A DNA stretch of 64,000 bases from Chlamydia poikilotherma (GCF_900239975.1 NZ_LS992154.1:434001-498000), one strand, 5' to 3'; shown: positions 44,190 through 53,394, counted from the stretch's first letter. Notes: generated by a model from the letters alone, not told the origin. Program-made: numbers and translations.

Positions 44190-45164
44190 TTATAAAGGAA
44201 GTCCTAATCCAGGAGAACTTACAACAACCACGTTCATGATTGTTTCGGGATTTGAGGTTGCGAATTTAGCTAACGCGGCAACTAGACCTGTTTGTATAGC
44301 TGATTTCCAAGAAGCGGCTTCTTGAGGATTTTGAGAGAGCTGAGGCGGTGCTGTAGATATTAAGGGTACTTGAATCATATCAGCGCCTTGATTAACAGCT
44401 TCGTTTAGACAATTTGTATAGGCAGTTTGTGCTAGGGCAAACGCAACCACGGGATGGTGATTATGAGATTCGGGATCAGGTCCTTGAATGAAACCTAGAA
44501 AATTTGGTAATCCAAGTTTCTTCTTATTGCTAGATCCGTCAGAGTTTTTCCAGGGTATAGAAATACACTGTCCCTCTTGTATAGTAGGAATTTCACAAAA
44601 AATGTTTAATGCATCTAAGTTTGAAATACTTGTATTATTTTCTAACGCGATCAGAAGGTTACAACAGCAATGAACACGCGGAGAATAGATAACTCCTGTG
44701 GTCGCAAATAGAGCTGTCTTTGAATGCTTAATTTTCCAAGCTTTATTAAGTAGAGAGGGTGTGGTTTCTCCAAAAATACCGGGTAAACTATTCCAGTCTG
44801 TAATTACCTCTCCGTATTGTTCTAAGATTTTTGTGTGCTTTGTATTTTCATTAATTTCAATGAGAGGGGGCAAACTCTTAGGAAAAGATTTTATATCTGT
44901 TCTTGTGGGTGTTTTAGTTTGTAAACACGATCTTCTAAGAAGGAAAATGGATATAAGGAGTAGAGGAATAGCTAAAGAGCAGATAGAAAGAAGAGGGAGG
45001 ATTCCTGTAATTACAGAAGTAATAACTGCTCCAATTGTTGCTAAACCTGTAATGATAATCATAATAATGTGGAAAACTTTTGATATCTCACAACTTTGTT
45101 TAGGAAGTATCTCAGATGAATGCTGTGTTTGTTCAAAAGATGGAACAATAGAGATAGTTGTCAT
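44190..45164 (-). CDS. Inc-like protein with degenerate macro-type domain
   Basis: A 324-aa protein. Residues 31-76 are the bilobed hydrophobic domain (FHIIMIIITGLATIGAVITSV / LLSICSLAIPLLLISIFLL). From residue 151 it follows the same plan as the macro-type proteins: ALFATTGVIYSPRV (GDIT lost), LLIALENN in place of VNAAN, GQCISIPW, a helix AQTAYTNCLNEAVNQGADMIQVPLIST at 245-271, then GLVAALAKFATSNP and the final strand NVVVV. The ligand-contact motifs are gone, while the scaffold strands and helices persist. It looks like a neofunctionalised or decaying copy. It lacks a clear ribosome binding site. Inclusion-membrane location is inferred. Confidence 0.6.
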   Translation of the reverse strand: MTTISIVPSFEQTQHSSEILPKQSCEISKVFHIIMIIITGLATIGAVITSVITGILPLLSICSLAIPLLLISIFLLRRSCLQTKTPTRTDIKSFPKSLPPLIEINENTKHTKILEQYGEVITDWNSLPGIFGETTPSLLNKAWKIKHSKTALFATTGVIYSPRVHCCCNLLIALENNTSISNLDALNIFCEIPTIQEGQCISIPWKNSDGSSNKKKLGLPNFLGFIQGPDPESHNHHPVVAFALAQTAYTNCLNEAVNQGADMIQVPLISTAPPQLSQNPQEAASWKSAIQTGLVAALAKFATSNPETIMNVVVVSSPGLGLPL

Positions 45165-45563
45165 TTAATCATAAAGTAAGGTGCTTTAACGTTAGCCGTG
45201 TATATTCGCAATGATCGAAGGAAAAATCATATAATTCTAAATTTTCAAGCGAAAGTAACACTGTGTTATAGTTTTATGTGTATTTTTTATTAATTGCTTA
45301 TATCTTATTATCTAATGTCTGTGGATATAGTAGATGCTGTCCAATAAAGTTGGCAACTTAGATTTTAATTAGGAGACTATTCTTGAAAGATCTTTATAAT
45401 TAAATAGCAGAAAATCTCTAACTAGTTTCTTCAAGTATATTTAGGCAGTAGATGATCAGAGGGTCTAAGAAAAGAAATCATCTTTTTTATGTAGATAAAA
45501 TTATCATGCACCTCAAATAAGATTCTTATTGAAGATGCATGACTTTTTGTATTTTATCTTATT
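45165..45563. other. Intergenic region between macro-type Inc genes
   Basis: This 399-bp AT-rich gap carries a terminator (listed separately) close to its right end and presumably the promoter of the 44.2-45.2 kb gene. I see no gene, tRNA or strong promoter match in it. Confidence 0.5.
45504..45542 (-). terminator. Terminator of the macro-domain Inc gene
   Basis: TCATGCA (45504-45510) pairs with TGCATGA (45536-45542), and the stem continues inward through TCAAATAAGA and TCTTATTGA with one mismatch. It lies about 22 bp after the stop codon at 45564; the minus-strand tail is TAATTTTATC. Confidence 0.7.
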
Positions 45564-46763
45564 CTACCCTAAAGGAGGATTGTCGATGTCGGTAACGACA
45601 ATAATTATCTCCGCGTTAGGATTTTGTGTTGCAAAGTTTTGAGCGGCAGTTACCAAAGCAGCTTTTACAGCATCTATCCATAGATTGCGAGCACTACGTC
45701 CATTTATAACTAGCTTGTCAGATGGGGCAAAGGCATTGGATGAGAGAAGAGGTACCTGAACATACTTAGAGCCTTTTTGTAGAGCCTTAGCAAGGCAGTT
45801 CTCGTAAGCCTGAGTAATAACTTCATAACATCTTTCTGAACTATTGTTTAACTGGTTAGCTGTAGGTCCTAAGAGTTGTGCAAGAAATGCGGGACCCTCA
45901 GGTTTATTATCATTATTCGTTCCGTCACGATTTATCCACTTACCAGCGCTACATTCACCCACTTGTAACCGGTTCTTATTTTCTTTAGAATTTTCCCATC
46001 CCTCTGAACTTACTGCTCGTGTGAAGTAGTAGTTTGTCCCACTACCGTTCTTGAACATGGTCGCGTTGGCAGCATTTACCAGCATGGGGCGAAGACCCGT
46101 TGTCGAGAATCTCGGTTTAGTAATATCGCCGCAGGTAGATACTAGGGTAGTTTTAGTATTCGGAAACTTCCAACCTTTGAAGGTGGTAGTAGCATCGATG
46201 GCATCGAATCTCGGTGTATTAATAGAATTTGAGGATGGCAGTTGTGTCCAACCATTAAGTAGTTGTTGAGCACTAGGAATAGGTAATAAGGATGCAGGTG
46301 CATCCGTAGGCGGTGTTTGAGTTGCGGTTGTGGGTAAATCCTGAGGTTGTGTTGGGGCTGGTGCAGGAGTTTCTACCGGAGTGGAAACAGGATCGGGTTC
46401 TCCTTCGGTCTCTCTGACCGGTTGAAGTGAAGTTGGTGGGGTGAATTCCGGAATAGTTAGGTCGGGATGTATAGGGATTTCTTCTTCTATAGGTTGGGGA
46501 AGAGGGGCAACTCTTGTGGGTTTCTTATTGAGAAGAACGCAGCAGGCTACAGCGATTATAGAGAATACCACCACAGCGGCTGCAAGAGCTGGCATGGCCA
46601 GGGTAATAGCTAAAGCTAGGGTTGTCACAAACCCTACAAGAGATAAAGCAGCCACGGTAGCAAGAGCAGCTCTCTTAGCAACTCCCTGTTTATTTTGTAT
46701 TGGAGAAAAGGATGTCCCAAGAATAGGATGAGACGATCCGTGAGTATTGATAGGTGGTAACAT
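45564..46763 (-). CDS. Inc-like protein with a recognisable macro (ADP-ribose binding) domain
   Basis: A 399-aa protein in three parts. Residues 31-76 are the Inc bilobed hydrophobic domain (AALATVAALSLVGFVTTLAL / AALAAAVVVFSIIAVACCVLL). Residues 85-165 are a Pro/Thr/Glu-rich linker. Residues 207-399 carry macro-domain motifs: GDITKPR at 212-218, MLVNAANATM at 227-236, FKNGSGTNYYFTRA as the glycine loop region, GECSAGKW near 269, LLGPTAN near 298, YVQVPLLSS near 334-342 and the last strand EIIIVVTD. GDIT and VNAAN are the hallmark ADP-ribose contacts. A host-facing macro domain on the inclusion could read or erase ADP-ribosylation. Binding and secretion are inferred. Start lacks a clear ribosome binding site. 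Confidence 0.7.
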   Translation of the reverse strand: MLPPINTHGSSHPILGTSFSPIQNKQGVAKRAALATVAALSLVGFVTTLALAITLAMPALAAAVVVFSIIAVACCVLLNKKPTRVAPLPQPIEEEIPIHPDLTIPEFTPPTSLQPVRETEGEPDPVSTPVETPAPAPTQPQDLPTTATQTPPTDAPASLLPIPSAQQLLNGWTQLPSSNSINTPRFDAIDATTTFKGWKFPNTKTTLVSTCGDITKPRFSTTGLRPMLVNAANATMFKNGSGTNYYFTRAVSSEGWENSKENKNRLQVGECSAGKWINRDGTNNDNKPEGPAFLAQLLGPTANQLNNSSERCYEVITQAYENCLAKALQKGSKYVQVPLLSSNAFAPSDKLVINGRSARNLWIDAVKAALVTAAQNFATQNPNAEIIIVVTDIDNPPLG

Positions 46764-46931
46764 TAAGATATGGATTGTTTTTAAAAGCTAAACATAATCA
46801 ATATTTTAAAGCATATCTCCTCTAAGATATAGGAAGTTTTTTTTCAAGAAATTTGTCTCTGAAAGGCAGAAAGAGAAGGAGAACATCTCGGCGTGCAAAT
46901 GAAATTTTTTATTTCTCAATTTAATAAACAA

Positions 46932-46979
46932 AAATATTAAGATATTTACAATTAAGCAAATGTAAATATCTTAATATTT
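46932..46979 (-). terminator. 19-bp perfect hairpin downstream of the ferredoxin gene
   Basis: AAATATTAAGATATTTACA (46932-46950) is exactly complementary to 46961-46979 around a 10-base loop. It lies 22 bp after the ferredoxin stop codon; on the minus strand TTTTTG follows. The stem is long but almost all A/T. Confidence 0.75.
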
Positions 46980-47001
46980 CTTGTTGTTTTAAAAATAGAA
47001 C

Positions 47002-47277
47002 TTAAAAGGTGACTTTAACGCATCCACCATTGATTTTACACTGGCAGGCTAAACGTTCGTTTGAATCCTCAGGTTCACCAAGAAAATCTTTTTCTTCATC
47101 AGTGAAATCAGAAAGATTTTCTTCTCCTTCTAAAACTTCAATAACACATGTACCACAGACGCCCTCAGTACAAGCGAAAGGAACACCCGAAGATTCACAG
47201 GGTTCAGCAATACTAGAACCATTTTCCAGCTCAAACTCTTGTGTTTCGTCATCGGATGAAATGATTAACTTTGCCAT
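47002..47277 (-). CDS. [2Fe-2S] ferredoxin
   Basis: About 91 aa from ATG 47277 (MAKLIISSDDETQ); an upstream in-frame start would lie inside the tRNA gene. The plant-type 2Fe-2S binding loop is CESSGVPFACTEGVCGTCVIEV (residues near 34-52), with the last cysteine in ERLACQCK. Adrenodoxin- or Isc-type sequences also match this pattern. It is an electron carrier; the partner reductase is not evident nearby. It corresponds to CT059. Confidence 0.9.
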   Translation of the reverse strand: MAKLIISSDDETQEFELENGSSIAEPCESSGVPFACTEGVCGTCVIEVLEGEENLSDFTDEEKDFLGEPEDSNERLACQCKINGGCVKVTF

Positions 47278-47318
47278 TGGATTTCCTGAAAATCTTTTGT
47301 TATAAAAACTAAACAATT

Positions 47319-47392
47319 CGGAGTAGAGGGATTCGAACCCCCGACCTATTGCTCCCAAAGCAACCGCGCTAACCAGGCTGCGCTATACTCCG
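47319..47392 (-). tRNA. tRNA-Pro (anticodon TGG)
   Basis: On the minus strand a 74-nt cloverleaf is visible. The acceptor CGGAGTA pairs with TACTCCG, the T-arm holds GGTTCGAATC, and the D-arm holds GCGCAGCCTGGTTAGCGC. The anticodon loop is CTTTGGGAG, giving anticodon TGG (proline). The CCA end is not encoded. It lies between the ferredoxin gene and flhA. Confidence 0.96.
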
Positions 47393-47556
47393 TACAAATG
47401 TCTCTAAGAAATAAAGACGTTAGCATAGAAGAAAATAGTCTACAAGATAAACATAAACTAAAATTCGCTATTTTGTGACATAAGAGTTTTTCTTGAAGAT
47501 ATATATTTTTTGTCATTATTTAAGAAAATAGGAGAGTCTCAGAAGGGAGGAGCTTG

Positions 47557-49311
47557 GTGACAAGCAAACAAGAGAAACTATGGAGAATGGCTCTCATTCC
47601 CTTGGGTATTCTTCTTTCTTTTTTAATACCTTTACCTCAAGGGATTTTAGATGCGGGTCTGTGCATCAATTTTATCCTGTCTTTAACTGTTGTCTTTTGG
47701 GTGTTTTCTTTAAAGTCTAGTCGTGAGGCTAAGCTTTTCCCCTCATTATTTCTATATCTTTGCTTATTTCGTTTGGGATTAAATCTTGCTTCAACCCGAT
47801 TGATTTTATCCTCGGGTTGGGCCTCACCTATGATTTTTTCATTAGGGAATTTCTTTTCTCTAGGAAGTTTGGGAGCGGGAACTGTTGCTTGCTCTCTATT
47901 TTTTCTAGTTAATTTTCTTGTGATTGCTAAGGGATCGGAAAGAGTTGCTGAAGTTCGTGCCCGATTTATTTTAGAAGCGCTTCCCGGTAAACAGATGTCG
48001 TTGGACGCTGATCTCTTATCTGGAAGATCCTCGAGTATTGATGTTGAAAAACAAAAACAAGATCTTTTTGAGGAGAGTGATTTTTTTTCCTCTATGGAAG
48101 GAGTATTTCGTTTTGTAAAAGGAGATGCAATTGTTAGCTGTATTTTACTTGTTGTTAATTCCATAGCTGCTTCTTATTTTTCATACTCTTTAGATGGTGT
48201 TGCGGATAATTTATGGCTGACAGTTGTGGGAGATGCTCTAGTAAGTCAAGTGCCGGCCTTATTGACATCGTGTGCCGCAGCGACATTGATATCCAAGGTG
48301 GGACAAAAAGAATCCCTGCTTGAGCATATAACGGATTATTATGAGCAAGTAAGGATTCATTTTAAAACAATTGCTGTTTTACTTTCTTCATTACTATTTG
48401 TTCCAGGAACTCCTAAGGGGCTTGTAATCACCTTTGTCATTGCACTATTTGTTACACATAAACAGAAAAATAATATTCAAGGACTGGAACTTATACCCGA
48501 AGAGTTTCAACAAATGCATCTGTTGATTCCAACGGATTATAAAGGAATAAATCCTAAGGAAACATATATTCAAGCCTGTGAGACTATCTTCAATGAAATA
48601 GGAGTTTTGTTGCCTAAGGAAATAAGGATTATTTATACTGAGAAAAAAGCTTCTTTACGGTATGGTGGGCAATATTTTTCTATCAAAGAGATCTCTTTGA
48701 TTCATCTTTTGCCGCTATTAAGAAATCTAGCTCCAGATGCTATTCACGGAAAACATATTAAAATTCTTATACGAGATACACAAAATGTTTTTGGAATCTC
48801 CGTTGACGAGATTATTCCGAAAAAAATTTCTGAAAATTCTCTTCTTTTTTTAATAAAAACTCTGGTTAAAGAACGTATATCCTTAAGATTGTTCCCTAAG
48901 ATACTGGAAGCAATAGCGTTGTATGGATCTCATGAAGACAGTCTGGAAATTCTCTCTGAGAAGATCAGGAAATACTTAGGGAAACATATAGGAAGAGCTC
49001 TTTGGGATAAGGAAAATATTTTAGAAATTATCACTGTAGATTCACATGTAGAACGAATGATAGGTGACTTATACTCAAAATCTAATCCCTTAATGTGTGA
49101 TAAGGTTGTTCATCAGGTGCAGCATTTACTTGACCAATCTGAGGATGGAGGGTTCCGAGCTATCATTACCGGATGCGAATCTCGTTTTGAATTAAGAAAA
49201 ATGATCGAACCTCATTTCCCAGATCTTCTTGTTTTATCACATAATGAACTTCCTGAAGAAATTCCTATTTCCTTATTAGGATCTGTTTCAGATGAGGTTT
49301 TGATACTTTAG
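47557..49311 (+). CDS. flhA: FlhA-family export apparatus protein
   Basis: About 584 aa. I prefer GTG at 47557 as start because AGGGAGG ends six bases before it; a TTG one codon upstream is closer. The N-terminal 300 residues carry several TM segments (LIPLPQGILDAGLCINFILSLTVVFWVFS, and so on), with the FHIPEP-type segment around RFILEALPGKQMSLDADLLSG. The C-terminal 270 residues are the cytosolic export-gate domain. Typical FlhA is about 690 aa, so this is short. Chlamydiae have a separate T3S gate (CdsV); FlhA (CT060) is a second, flagellar-type relic or alternative gate. Confidence 0.92.
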   Translation: MTSKQEKLWRMALIPLGILLSFLIPLPQGILDAGLCINFILSLTVVFWVFSLKSSREAKLFPSLFLYLCLFRLGLNLASTRLILSSGWASPMIFSLGNFFSLGSLGAGTVACSLFFLVNFLVIAKGSERVAEVRARFILEALPGKQMSLDADLLSGRSSSIDVEKQKQDLFEESDFFSSMEGVFRFVKGDAIVSCILLVVNSIAASYFSYSLDGVADNLWLTVVGDALVSQVPALLTSCAAATLISKVGQKESLLEHITDYYEQVRIHFKTIAVLLSSLLFVPGTPKGLVITFVIALFVTHKQKNNIQGLELIPEEFQQMHLLIPTDYKGINPKETYIQACETIFNEIGVLLPKEIRIIYTEKKASLRYGGQYFSIKEISLIHLLPLLRNLAPDAIHGKHIKILIRDTQNVFGISVDEIIPKKISENSLLFLIKTLVKERISLRLFPKILEAIALYGSHEDSLEILSEKIRKYLGKHIGRALWDKENILEIITVDSHVERMIGDLYSKSNPLMCDKVVHQVQHLLDQSEDGGFRAIITGCESRFELRKMIEPHFPDLLVLSHNELPEEIPISLLGSVSDEVLIL

Positions 49312-49320
49312 TTATGAAAT

Positions 49321-49359
49321 TATTCTAATTAAAACGAATAAATTATTTTAATTAGAATA
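49321..49359 (+). terminator. Terminator of flhA
   Basis: TATTCTAATTAAAA (49321-49334) pairs perfectly with TTTTAATTAGAATA (49346-49359) around an 11-base loop. T-rich sequence follows. It lies 10 bp after the flhA stop codon and 57 bp before the sigma factor gene. Confidence 0.72.
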
Positions 49360-49415
49360 TTGTTTAAAATATTTTTTTTATTTATTCTTAAAGTAATTAC
49401 TGAAGAAAAAAATTT

Positions 49416-50189
49416 GTGAAAACACAAAATACGCAAAACGTTTCTGAGATTTGGGAATTATATTGGGAGAATCGAGCGATTGAGCATCGAGATACTCTGA
49501 TTGATTTTTATTTACATTTAGTCAAATGCGTGGTTCATCGTTTGATTTCAGGTATGCCTTCCCATGTAAAAACTGAAGACCTATATGCTTCCGGAGTTGA
49601 GGGATTAGTACGCGCTGTGGAGCGTTTTGATCCAGAGAAAAGTCGTCGTTTTGAAGGATACGCCCTATTTTTAATAAAAGCTGCGATTATTGATGATTTA
49701 AGAAAACAGGATTGGGTTCCTAGAAGCGTTCATCAAAGGGCAAATAAGCTTTCAGATGCAATGGATACTCTAAGACAGTCTCTAGGAAGAGAGCCCACTG
49801 ACGGAGATCTTTGTGAGTATTTCCAAATTTCCCAACAAGAACTTTCTGGTTGGTTCGTTTCAGCGCGTCCTGCATTGATTATCTCTTTGAATGAGGAAAG
49901 ACCTTCGCTATCCGATGGGGAACCTGGAGTAGCTTTAGAAGAGCGTATTCCTGATGAACGAGCGGAAACAGGATACGATATCGTCGATAAGAAAGAATTC
50001 TCTTCGTTTTTAGCAAATGCTATAGAGGGACTAGAAGAGAAGGAACGAAAGGTCATGGCCCTATATTATTACGAAGAGCTAGTTCTTAAGGAGATTGGAA
50101 AAATCTTAGGGGTTAGCGAATCGCGTGTGTCCCAAATTCATTCCAAAGCACTTATTAAACTTCGAGTAGCTTTGTCAGCCTTCCTTTAA
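49416..50189 (+). CDS. fliA: RNA polymerase sigma-28 factor (FliA/WhiG type)
   Basis: A 257-aa sigma factor starting with GTG at 49416. Region 2 is visible as LVKCVVHRLISGMPSH, DLYASGVEGLVRAVERFDPEKSRRFEGYALFLIKAAIIDDLRKQDWVPRS (split), typical of FliA: GxxGLxxAxxRFDP and RGAxxDxLRxxDWxPRS. Region 3 follows, and region 4 contains EEKERKVMALYYYEELVLKEIGKILGVSESRVSQIHSKAL, the -35 recognition helix-turn-helix. It is the late-stage sigma-28 of Chlamydia (CT061, often called rpsD) and the likely activator of hctB in this window. Its end overlaps the minus-strand Inc-like gene by 4 bp. Confidence 0.95.
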   Translation: MKTQNTQNVSEIWELYWENRAIEHRDTLIDFYLHLVKCVVHRLISGMPSHVKTEDLYASGVEGLVRAVERFDPEKSRRFEGYALFLIKAAIIDDLRKQDWVPRSVHQRANKLSDAMDTLRQSLGREPTDGDLCEYFQISQQELSGWFVSARPALIISLNEERPSLSDGEPGVALEERIPDERAETGYDIVDKKEFSSFLANAIEGLEEKERKVMALYYYEELVLKEIGKILGVSESRVSQIHSKALIKLRVALSAFL

Positions 50190-50464
50190 GAAAGGGATCG
50201 GGATTCTTTCTTAACAGGAAGTGCAAAGTTTATAATAACTCCAAGACTTAAGCATAGTCCTCCGGCAGCACTTAACAATAAGAACCAGAGATTTGTAGTA
50301 AGTATTAAAGCTGCACAGCTTCCTACTACAGCTAAAATTGCTAGAGTAATAAGAACTATGGAAGTGATGCGTACACACAAGGTGGAGGGAATAAATTTCT
50401 TTGTTTTACTTTGTACTTGTTGAATGCTTGCAGTGTTGATTGAATTTGAAGTTATAGCAGCCAC
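50186..50464 (-). CDS. Small Inc-like membrane protein, 92 aa
   Basis: Starts with GTG at 50464; AAAGG lies seven bases before it. Residues 29-84 are two hydrophobic lobes (VRITSIVLITLAILAVVGSCAALIL / FLLLSAAGGLCLSLGVIINFAL) with a short turn, which is the Inc pattern and almost the entire protein. The N-terminus is polar and Ser/Thr/Gln-rich, the C-terminus short and basic (VKKESRSLS). No C. trachomatis counterpart is known to me between the sigma-28 and tyrS genes. It may be an accessory Inc or a small membrane protein of other role. Confidence 0.62.
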   Translation of the reverse strand: MAAITSNSINTASIQQVQSKTKKFIPSTLCVRITSIVLITLAILAVVGSCAALILTTNLWFLLLSAAGGLCLSLGVIINFALPVKKESRSLS

Positions 50465-50628
50465 AAGAAACCTTTAAAAGATAAAAAAATCGATACATTT
50501 TAATATAAAAAACAGATTTTTTTCTATTGTTTTTTCTTCATGATATTAAATTTAGAAGGGAATCTTGCATATAAGAAGTCCGATGGTTAAGATGGTACTT
50601 CAATTATTAAGATTTTTTTGTAGTCGCC

Positions 50629-51867
50629 ATGCGGGATTTCATAAGACATTTGAGGGATCGAGGAATTCTAGAAGATTTTTCCTCTGGATTAGACAGTGTA
50701 ACCTCTCCTACTTCCGCATATCTTGGATTTGATCCCACAGCAGCCTCTCTTCACATTGGACATTGGATAGGGATATGCTTTCTACGTAGAATGGCAAATT
50801 TTGGTATCACTCCTGTGGCCTTAGTAGGCTCTGCTACAGGGATGATAGGAGATCCTTCTGGGAAAAGTATAGAGCGTACCCTATTGGAAAGTAATCAGGT
50901 AGTGCATAACAGTCAGAAGCTTTCTGAATGTCTCTCTCATTATTTGCCTGGAGTGCAAATAGTGAATAATATGGATTGGTTTAAAAATACTACAGTCATT
51001 GATTTTCTTCGAGATGTAGGGAAGCATTTTAGATTGGGAACAATGTTGAGCAAGGATACAATTAAACAGCGTATCCAATCTGAAGAGGGCATTAGCTATA
51101 CTGAATTTAGTTATATACTCTTGCAATCGTATGATTTCGCCTACTTGTTTGAAAAGCATGGTATATCCTTGCAGTGCGGGGGAAGCGATCAATGGGGAAA
51201 TATTACCTCTGGAATTGATTATATTCGTCGTAGAGGATTAGGACAAGCCCACGGCTTGACTTATCCGTTATTAACAAATAGCCAGGGTAAGAAGATCGGA
51301 AAGACTGAGTCGGGAACTATTTGGTTAGATCCTACTCTAACATCTCCCTATGAGCTATACCAGTACTTTCTAAGATTGCCAGATTCAGAGATCCCTAAAA
51401 TAGCACGTACTCTAACTTTATTGAGTAATCAGGAAATTTTTGATCTAGATCAGGAATTTCTTTCGGATCCTATCGCTGTGAAAAAGTTTGTTGCCGAAAC
51501 TATAGTAGCTTCTATACATGGTGAAGATAGACTCAAGGAGGCCGAAGCAGTTACTCAAAGTATGCATCCTGGTAAGGTATCTTTAGTTTCTGAAAAAGAT
51601 TTCCAAGATCTTATTTCTATGGGACAGGGAGTGTCTTTAGAGAGATTACAGACTATTGGCAAACGATGGGTAGATCTCTTTGTTGAAGTAGGATTTTGCA
51701 ACTCTAAGGGAGAAGCTAGAAGATTGATCGAACAAAAAGGTCTCTATGTAAATAGAGACGCTATAGCGGATGAGCAAAGTGTGTTTGAAGACTCTCAATT
51801 GTGTTACAATCAATATGTTTTATTAGCACAGGGAAAAAAGAAAAAATTAGTTTTGCGTCTAATTTAA
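50629..51867 (+). CDS. tyrS: Tyrosyl-tRNA synthetase
   Basis: A 412-aa class I synthetase. The HIGH motif is [10 protein letters not shown] near residue 41 and the KMSKS equivalent is KKIGKTESG near residue 226. [19 protein letters not shown] forms the tyrosine pocket. A C-terminal S4 domain (residues 345-412: [26 protein letters not shown]) binds the tRNA variable arm. It charges tRNA-Tyr. No clear ribosome binding site precedes the ATG. It corresponds to CT062 and is followed by gnd after 16 bp. Confidence 0.97.
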   Translation: MRDFIRHLRDRGILEDFSSGLDSVTSPTSAYLGFDPTAASLHIGHWIGICFLRRMANFGITPVALVGSATGMIGDPSGKSIERTLLESNQVVHNSQKLSECLSHYLPGVQIVNNMDWFKNTTVIDFLRDVGKHFRLGTMLSKDTIKQRIQSEEGISYTEFSYILLQSYDFAYLFEKHGISLQCGGSDQWGNITSGIDYIRRRGLGQAHGLTYPLLTNSQGKKIGKTESGTIWLDPTLTSPYELYQYFLRLPDSEIPKIARTLTLLSNQEIFDLDQEFLSDPIAVKKFVAETIVASIHGEDRLKEAEAVTQSMHPGKVSLVSEKDFQDLISMGQGVSLERLQTIGKRWVDLFVEVGFCNSKGEARRLIEQKGLYVNRDAIADEQSVFEDSQLCYNQYVLLAQGKKKKLVLRLI

Positions 51868-51883
51868 GTGTTGAGGAGGACTA

Positions 51884-53329
51884 GTGGCAGAGCAAGCAGA
51901 TATTGGGCTAATTGGTTTAGCTGTTATGGGGAAAAACCTTGTATTAAACATGATAGATCATGGTTTTTCTGTTTCTGTCTACAATCGGAGTCCAGAGAAA
52001 ACTCAAAAGTTTCTTCAGGAGAATTCTCAAAGCACAAACCTTCAGGGGCATGAAAATTTAGAAGCTTTTGTTTGTTCTTTAAAACGTCCTAGAAAAATCA
52101 TGCTTATGATCAAAGCAGGAAGCCCTGTAGATGAAAGTATTGAATCATTATTACCTTATCTTGAAGCCGGAGATATTATTATTGATGGAGGAAATAGCTA
52201 CTATAAAGATTCAGAAAGACGATGCCGGGACCTTAAGGAAAAAGGCATTCTTTTTATAGGCATGGGGATTTCCGGAGGTGAGGAGGGAGCTAGGTACGGC
52301 CCTTCTATTATGCCTGGAGGCAATAGTGATGCTTGGCCAGCTATAGCGCCTATTTTTCAAGGTATTTCTGCTAAAGTTAGCGGTAACCCCTGTTGTTGTT
52401 GGGTTGGACCTGGAGGGGCAGGACATTATGTAAAAACTGTACATAATGGCATTGAATATGGAGATATCCAATTAATTTGCGAAGCTTATGGGTTGCTAAG
52501 AACACGTTTAGGTATATCTCCTGAGTCTGTATCAGCAATTTTTTCTGAATGGAATAGTCGGGAATTAGAAAGCTACCTTATGAGAATTTCCGTAGAGGTA
52601 CTTTCTTTAAAAGATTCTGACGGCTCTCCAGTTATTGATACAATTTTAGATGTTGCAGGGCAAAAAGGTACGGGCCGATGGACTGCAATGGATGCTATTG
52701 ATTCTGGGGTTCCTCTTTCTTTGATTATTGAATCTGTATTAGCACGCTTTCTTTCCTCATGGAAAACTGTTCGAGATCAGGCAGCAAAAGAGCTTCCTGG
52801 TATTCCTATAGTTTTTGAAAAACCTAAAGATCCTCATCTTTTTATCGAAGATGTATTCCAGGCGCTATATGCTTCAAAAATCATTAGCTATGCTCAGGGA
52901 TTCATGCTGTTAAAACAAGCGTCAGAAGAGCATCAATGGAACCTGAATTTGGGAGAGTTAGCTTTATTGTGGAGAGGAGGATGTATTATCCAAAGCGTAT
53001 TTTTAGACGCTATCCACAAAGGTTTTGAAAACGAACCCGAAGCACCTTCACTAATTTTACAAACTTATTTCAAATCCACATTGCAAAACTCTGAATCCGG
53101 ATGGCGTAGAACGATTGCTTATGCAATTGGCTCAGGATATCCTGTACCTTGTTTAGCAGCTGCTTTGACATTCTATGATGGTTACCGAACAAAAGATTCC
53201 TCAATAGCCTTAGCTCAAGGATTGCGAGATTATTTCGGAGCGCACTCGTATGAACGTAAGGATAGGCCTCGAGGAGAATTCTACCACACAGATTGGATAG
53301 GCACTAAGACTACAACGCTTGTAAAATAA
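51884..53329 (+). CDS. gnd: 6-phosphogluconate dehydrogenase
   Basis: A 481-aa oxidative pentose phosphate enzyme starting with GTG at 51884 after GAGGAGG. The N-terminal Rossmann motif is IGLIGLAVMGKNLVLNMIDHG. Substrate-binding and catalytic blocks are GISGGEEGARYGPSIMPGG, GPGGAGHYVKTVHNGIEYGD (catalytic Lys in VKTVHNG) and GQKGTGRWTAMDAID. The C-terminal all-helical domain closes with GLRDYFGAHSYERKD. It makes ribulose 5-phosphate, CO2 and NADPH. The pathway is intact in Chlamydia. It corresponds to CT063. Confidence 0.97.
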   Translation: MAEQADIGLIGLAVMGKNLVLNMIDHGFSVSVYNRSPEKTQKFLQENSQSTNLQGHENLEAFVCSLKRPRKIMLMIKAGSPVDESIESLLPYLEAGDIIIDGGNSYYKDSERRCRDLKEKGILFIGMGISGGEEGARYGPSIMPGGNSDAWPAIAPIFQGISAKVSGNPCCCWVGPGGAGHYVKTVHNGIEYGDIQLICEAYGLLRTRLGISPESVSAIFSEWNSRELESYLMRISVEVLSLKDSDGSPVIDTILDVAGQKGTGRWTAMDAIDSGVPLSLIIESVLARFLSSWKTVRDQAAKELPGIPIVFEKPKDPHLFIEDVFQALYASKIISYAQGFMLLKQASEEHQWNLNLGELALLWRGGCIIQSVFLDAIHKGFENEPEAPSLILQTYFKSTLQNSESGWRRTIAYAIGSGYPVPCLAAALTFYDGYRTKDSSIALAQGLRDYFGAHSYERKDRPRGEFYHTDWIGTKTTTLVK

Positions 53330-53394
53330 TTTTTGAAAAATGTAGGGGTTCTGCCGTAATAACGAGCTCTCCTGACAAGTCTCTTGTTTCTTTA

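Noticed and set aside
47278..47358. N-terminal extension of the ferredoxin reading frame.
   Set aside because: It lies mainly within the tRNA-Pro gene and adds non-ferredoxin sequence. The start at 47277 is preferred.
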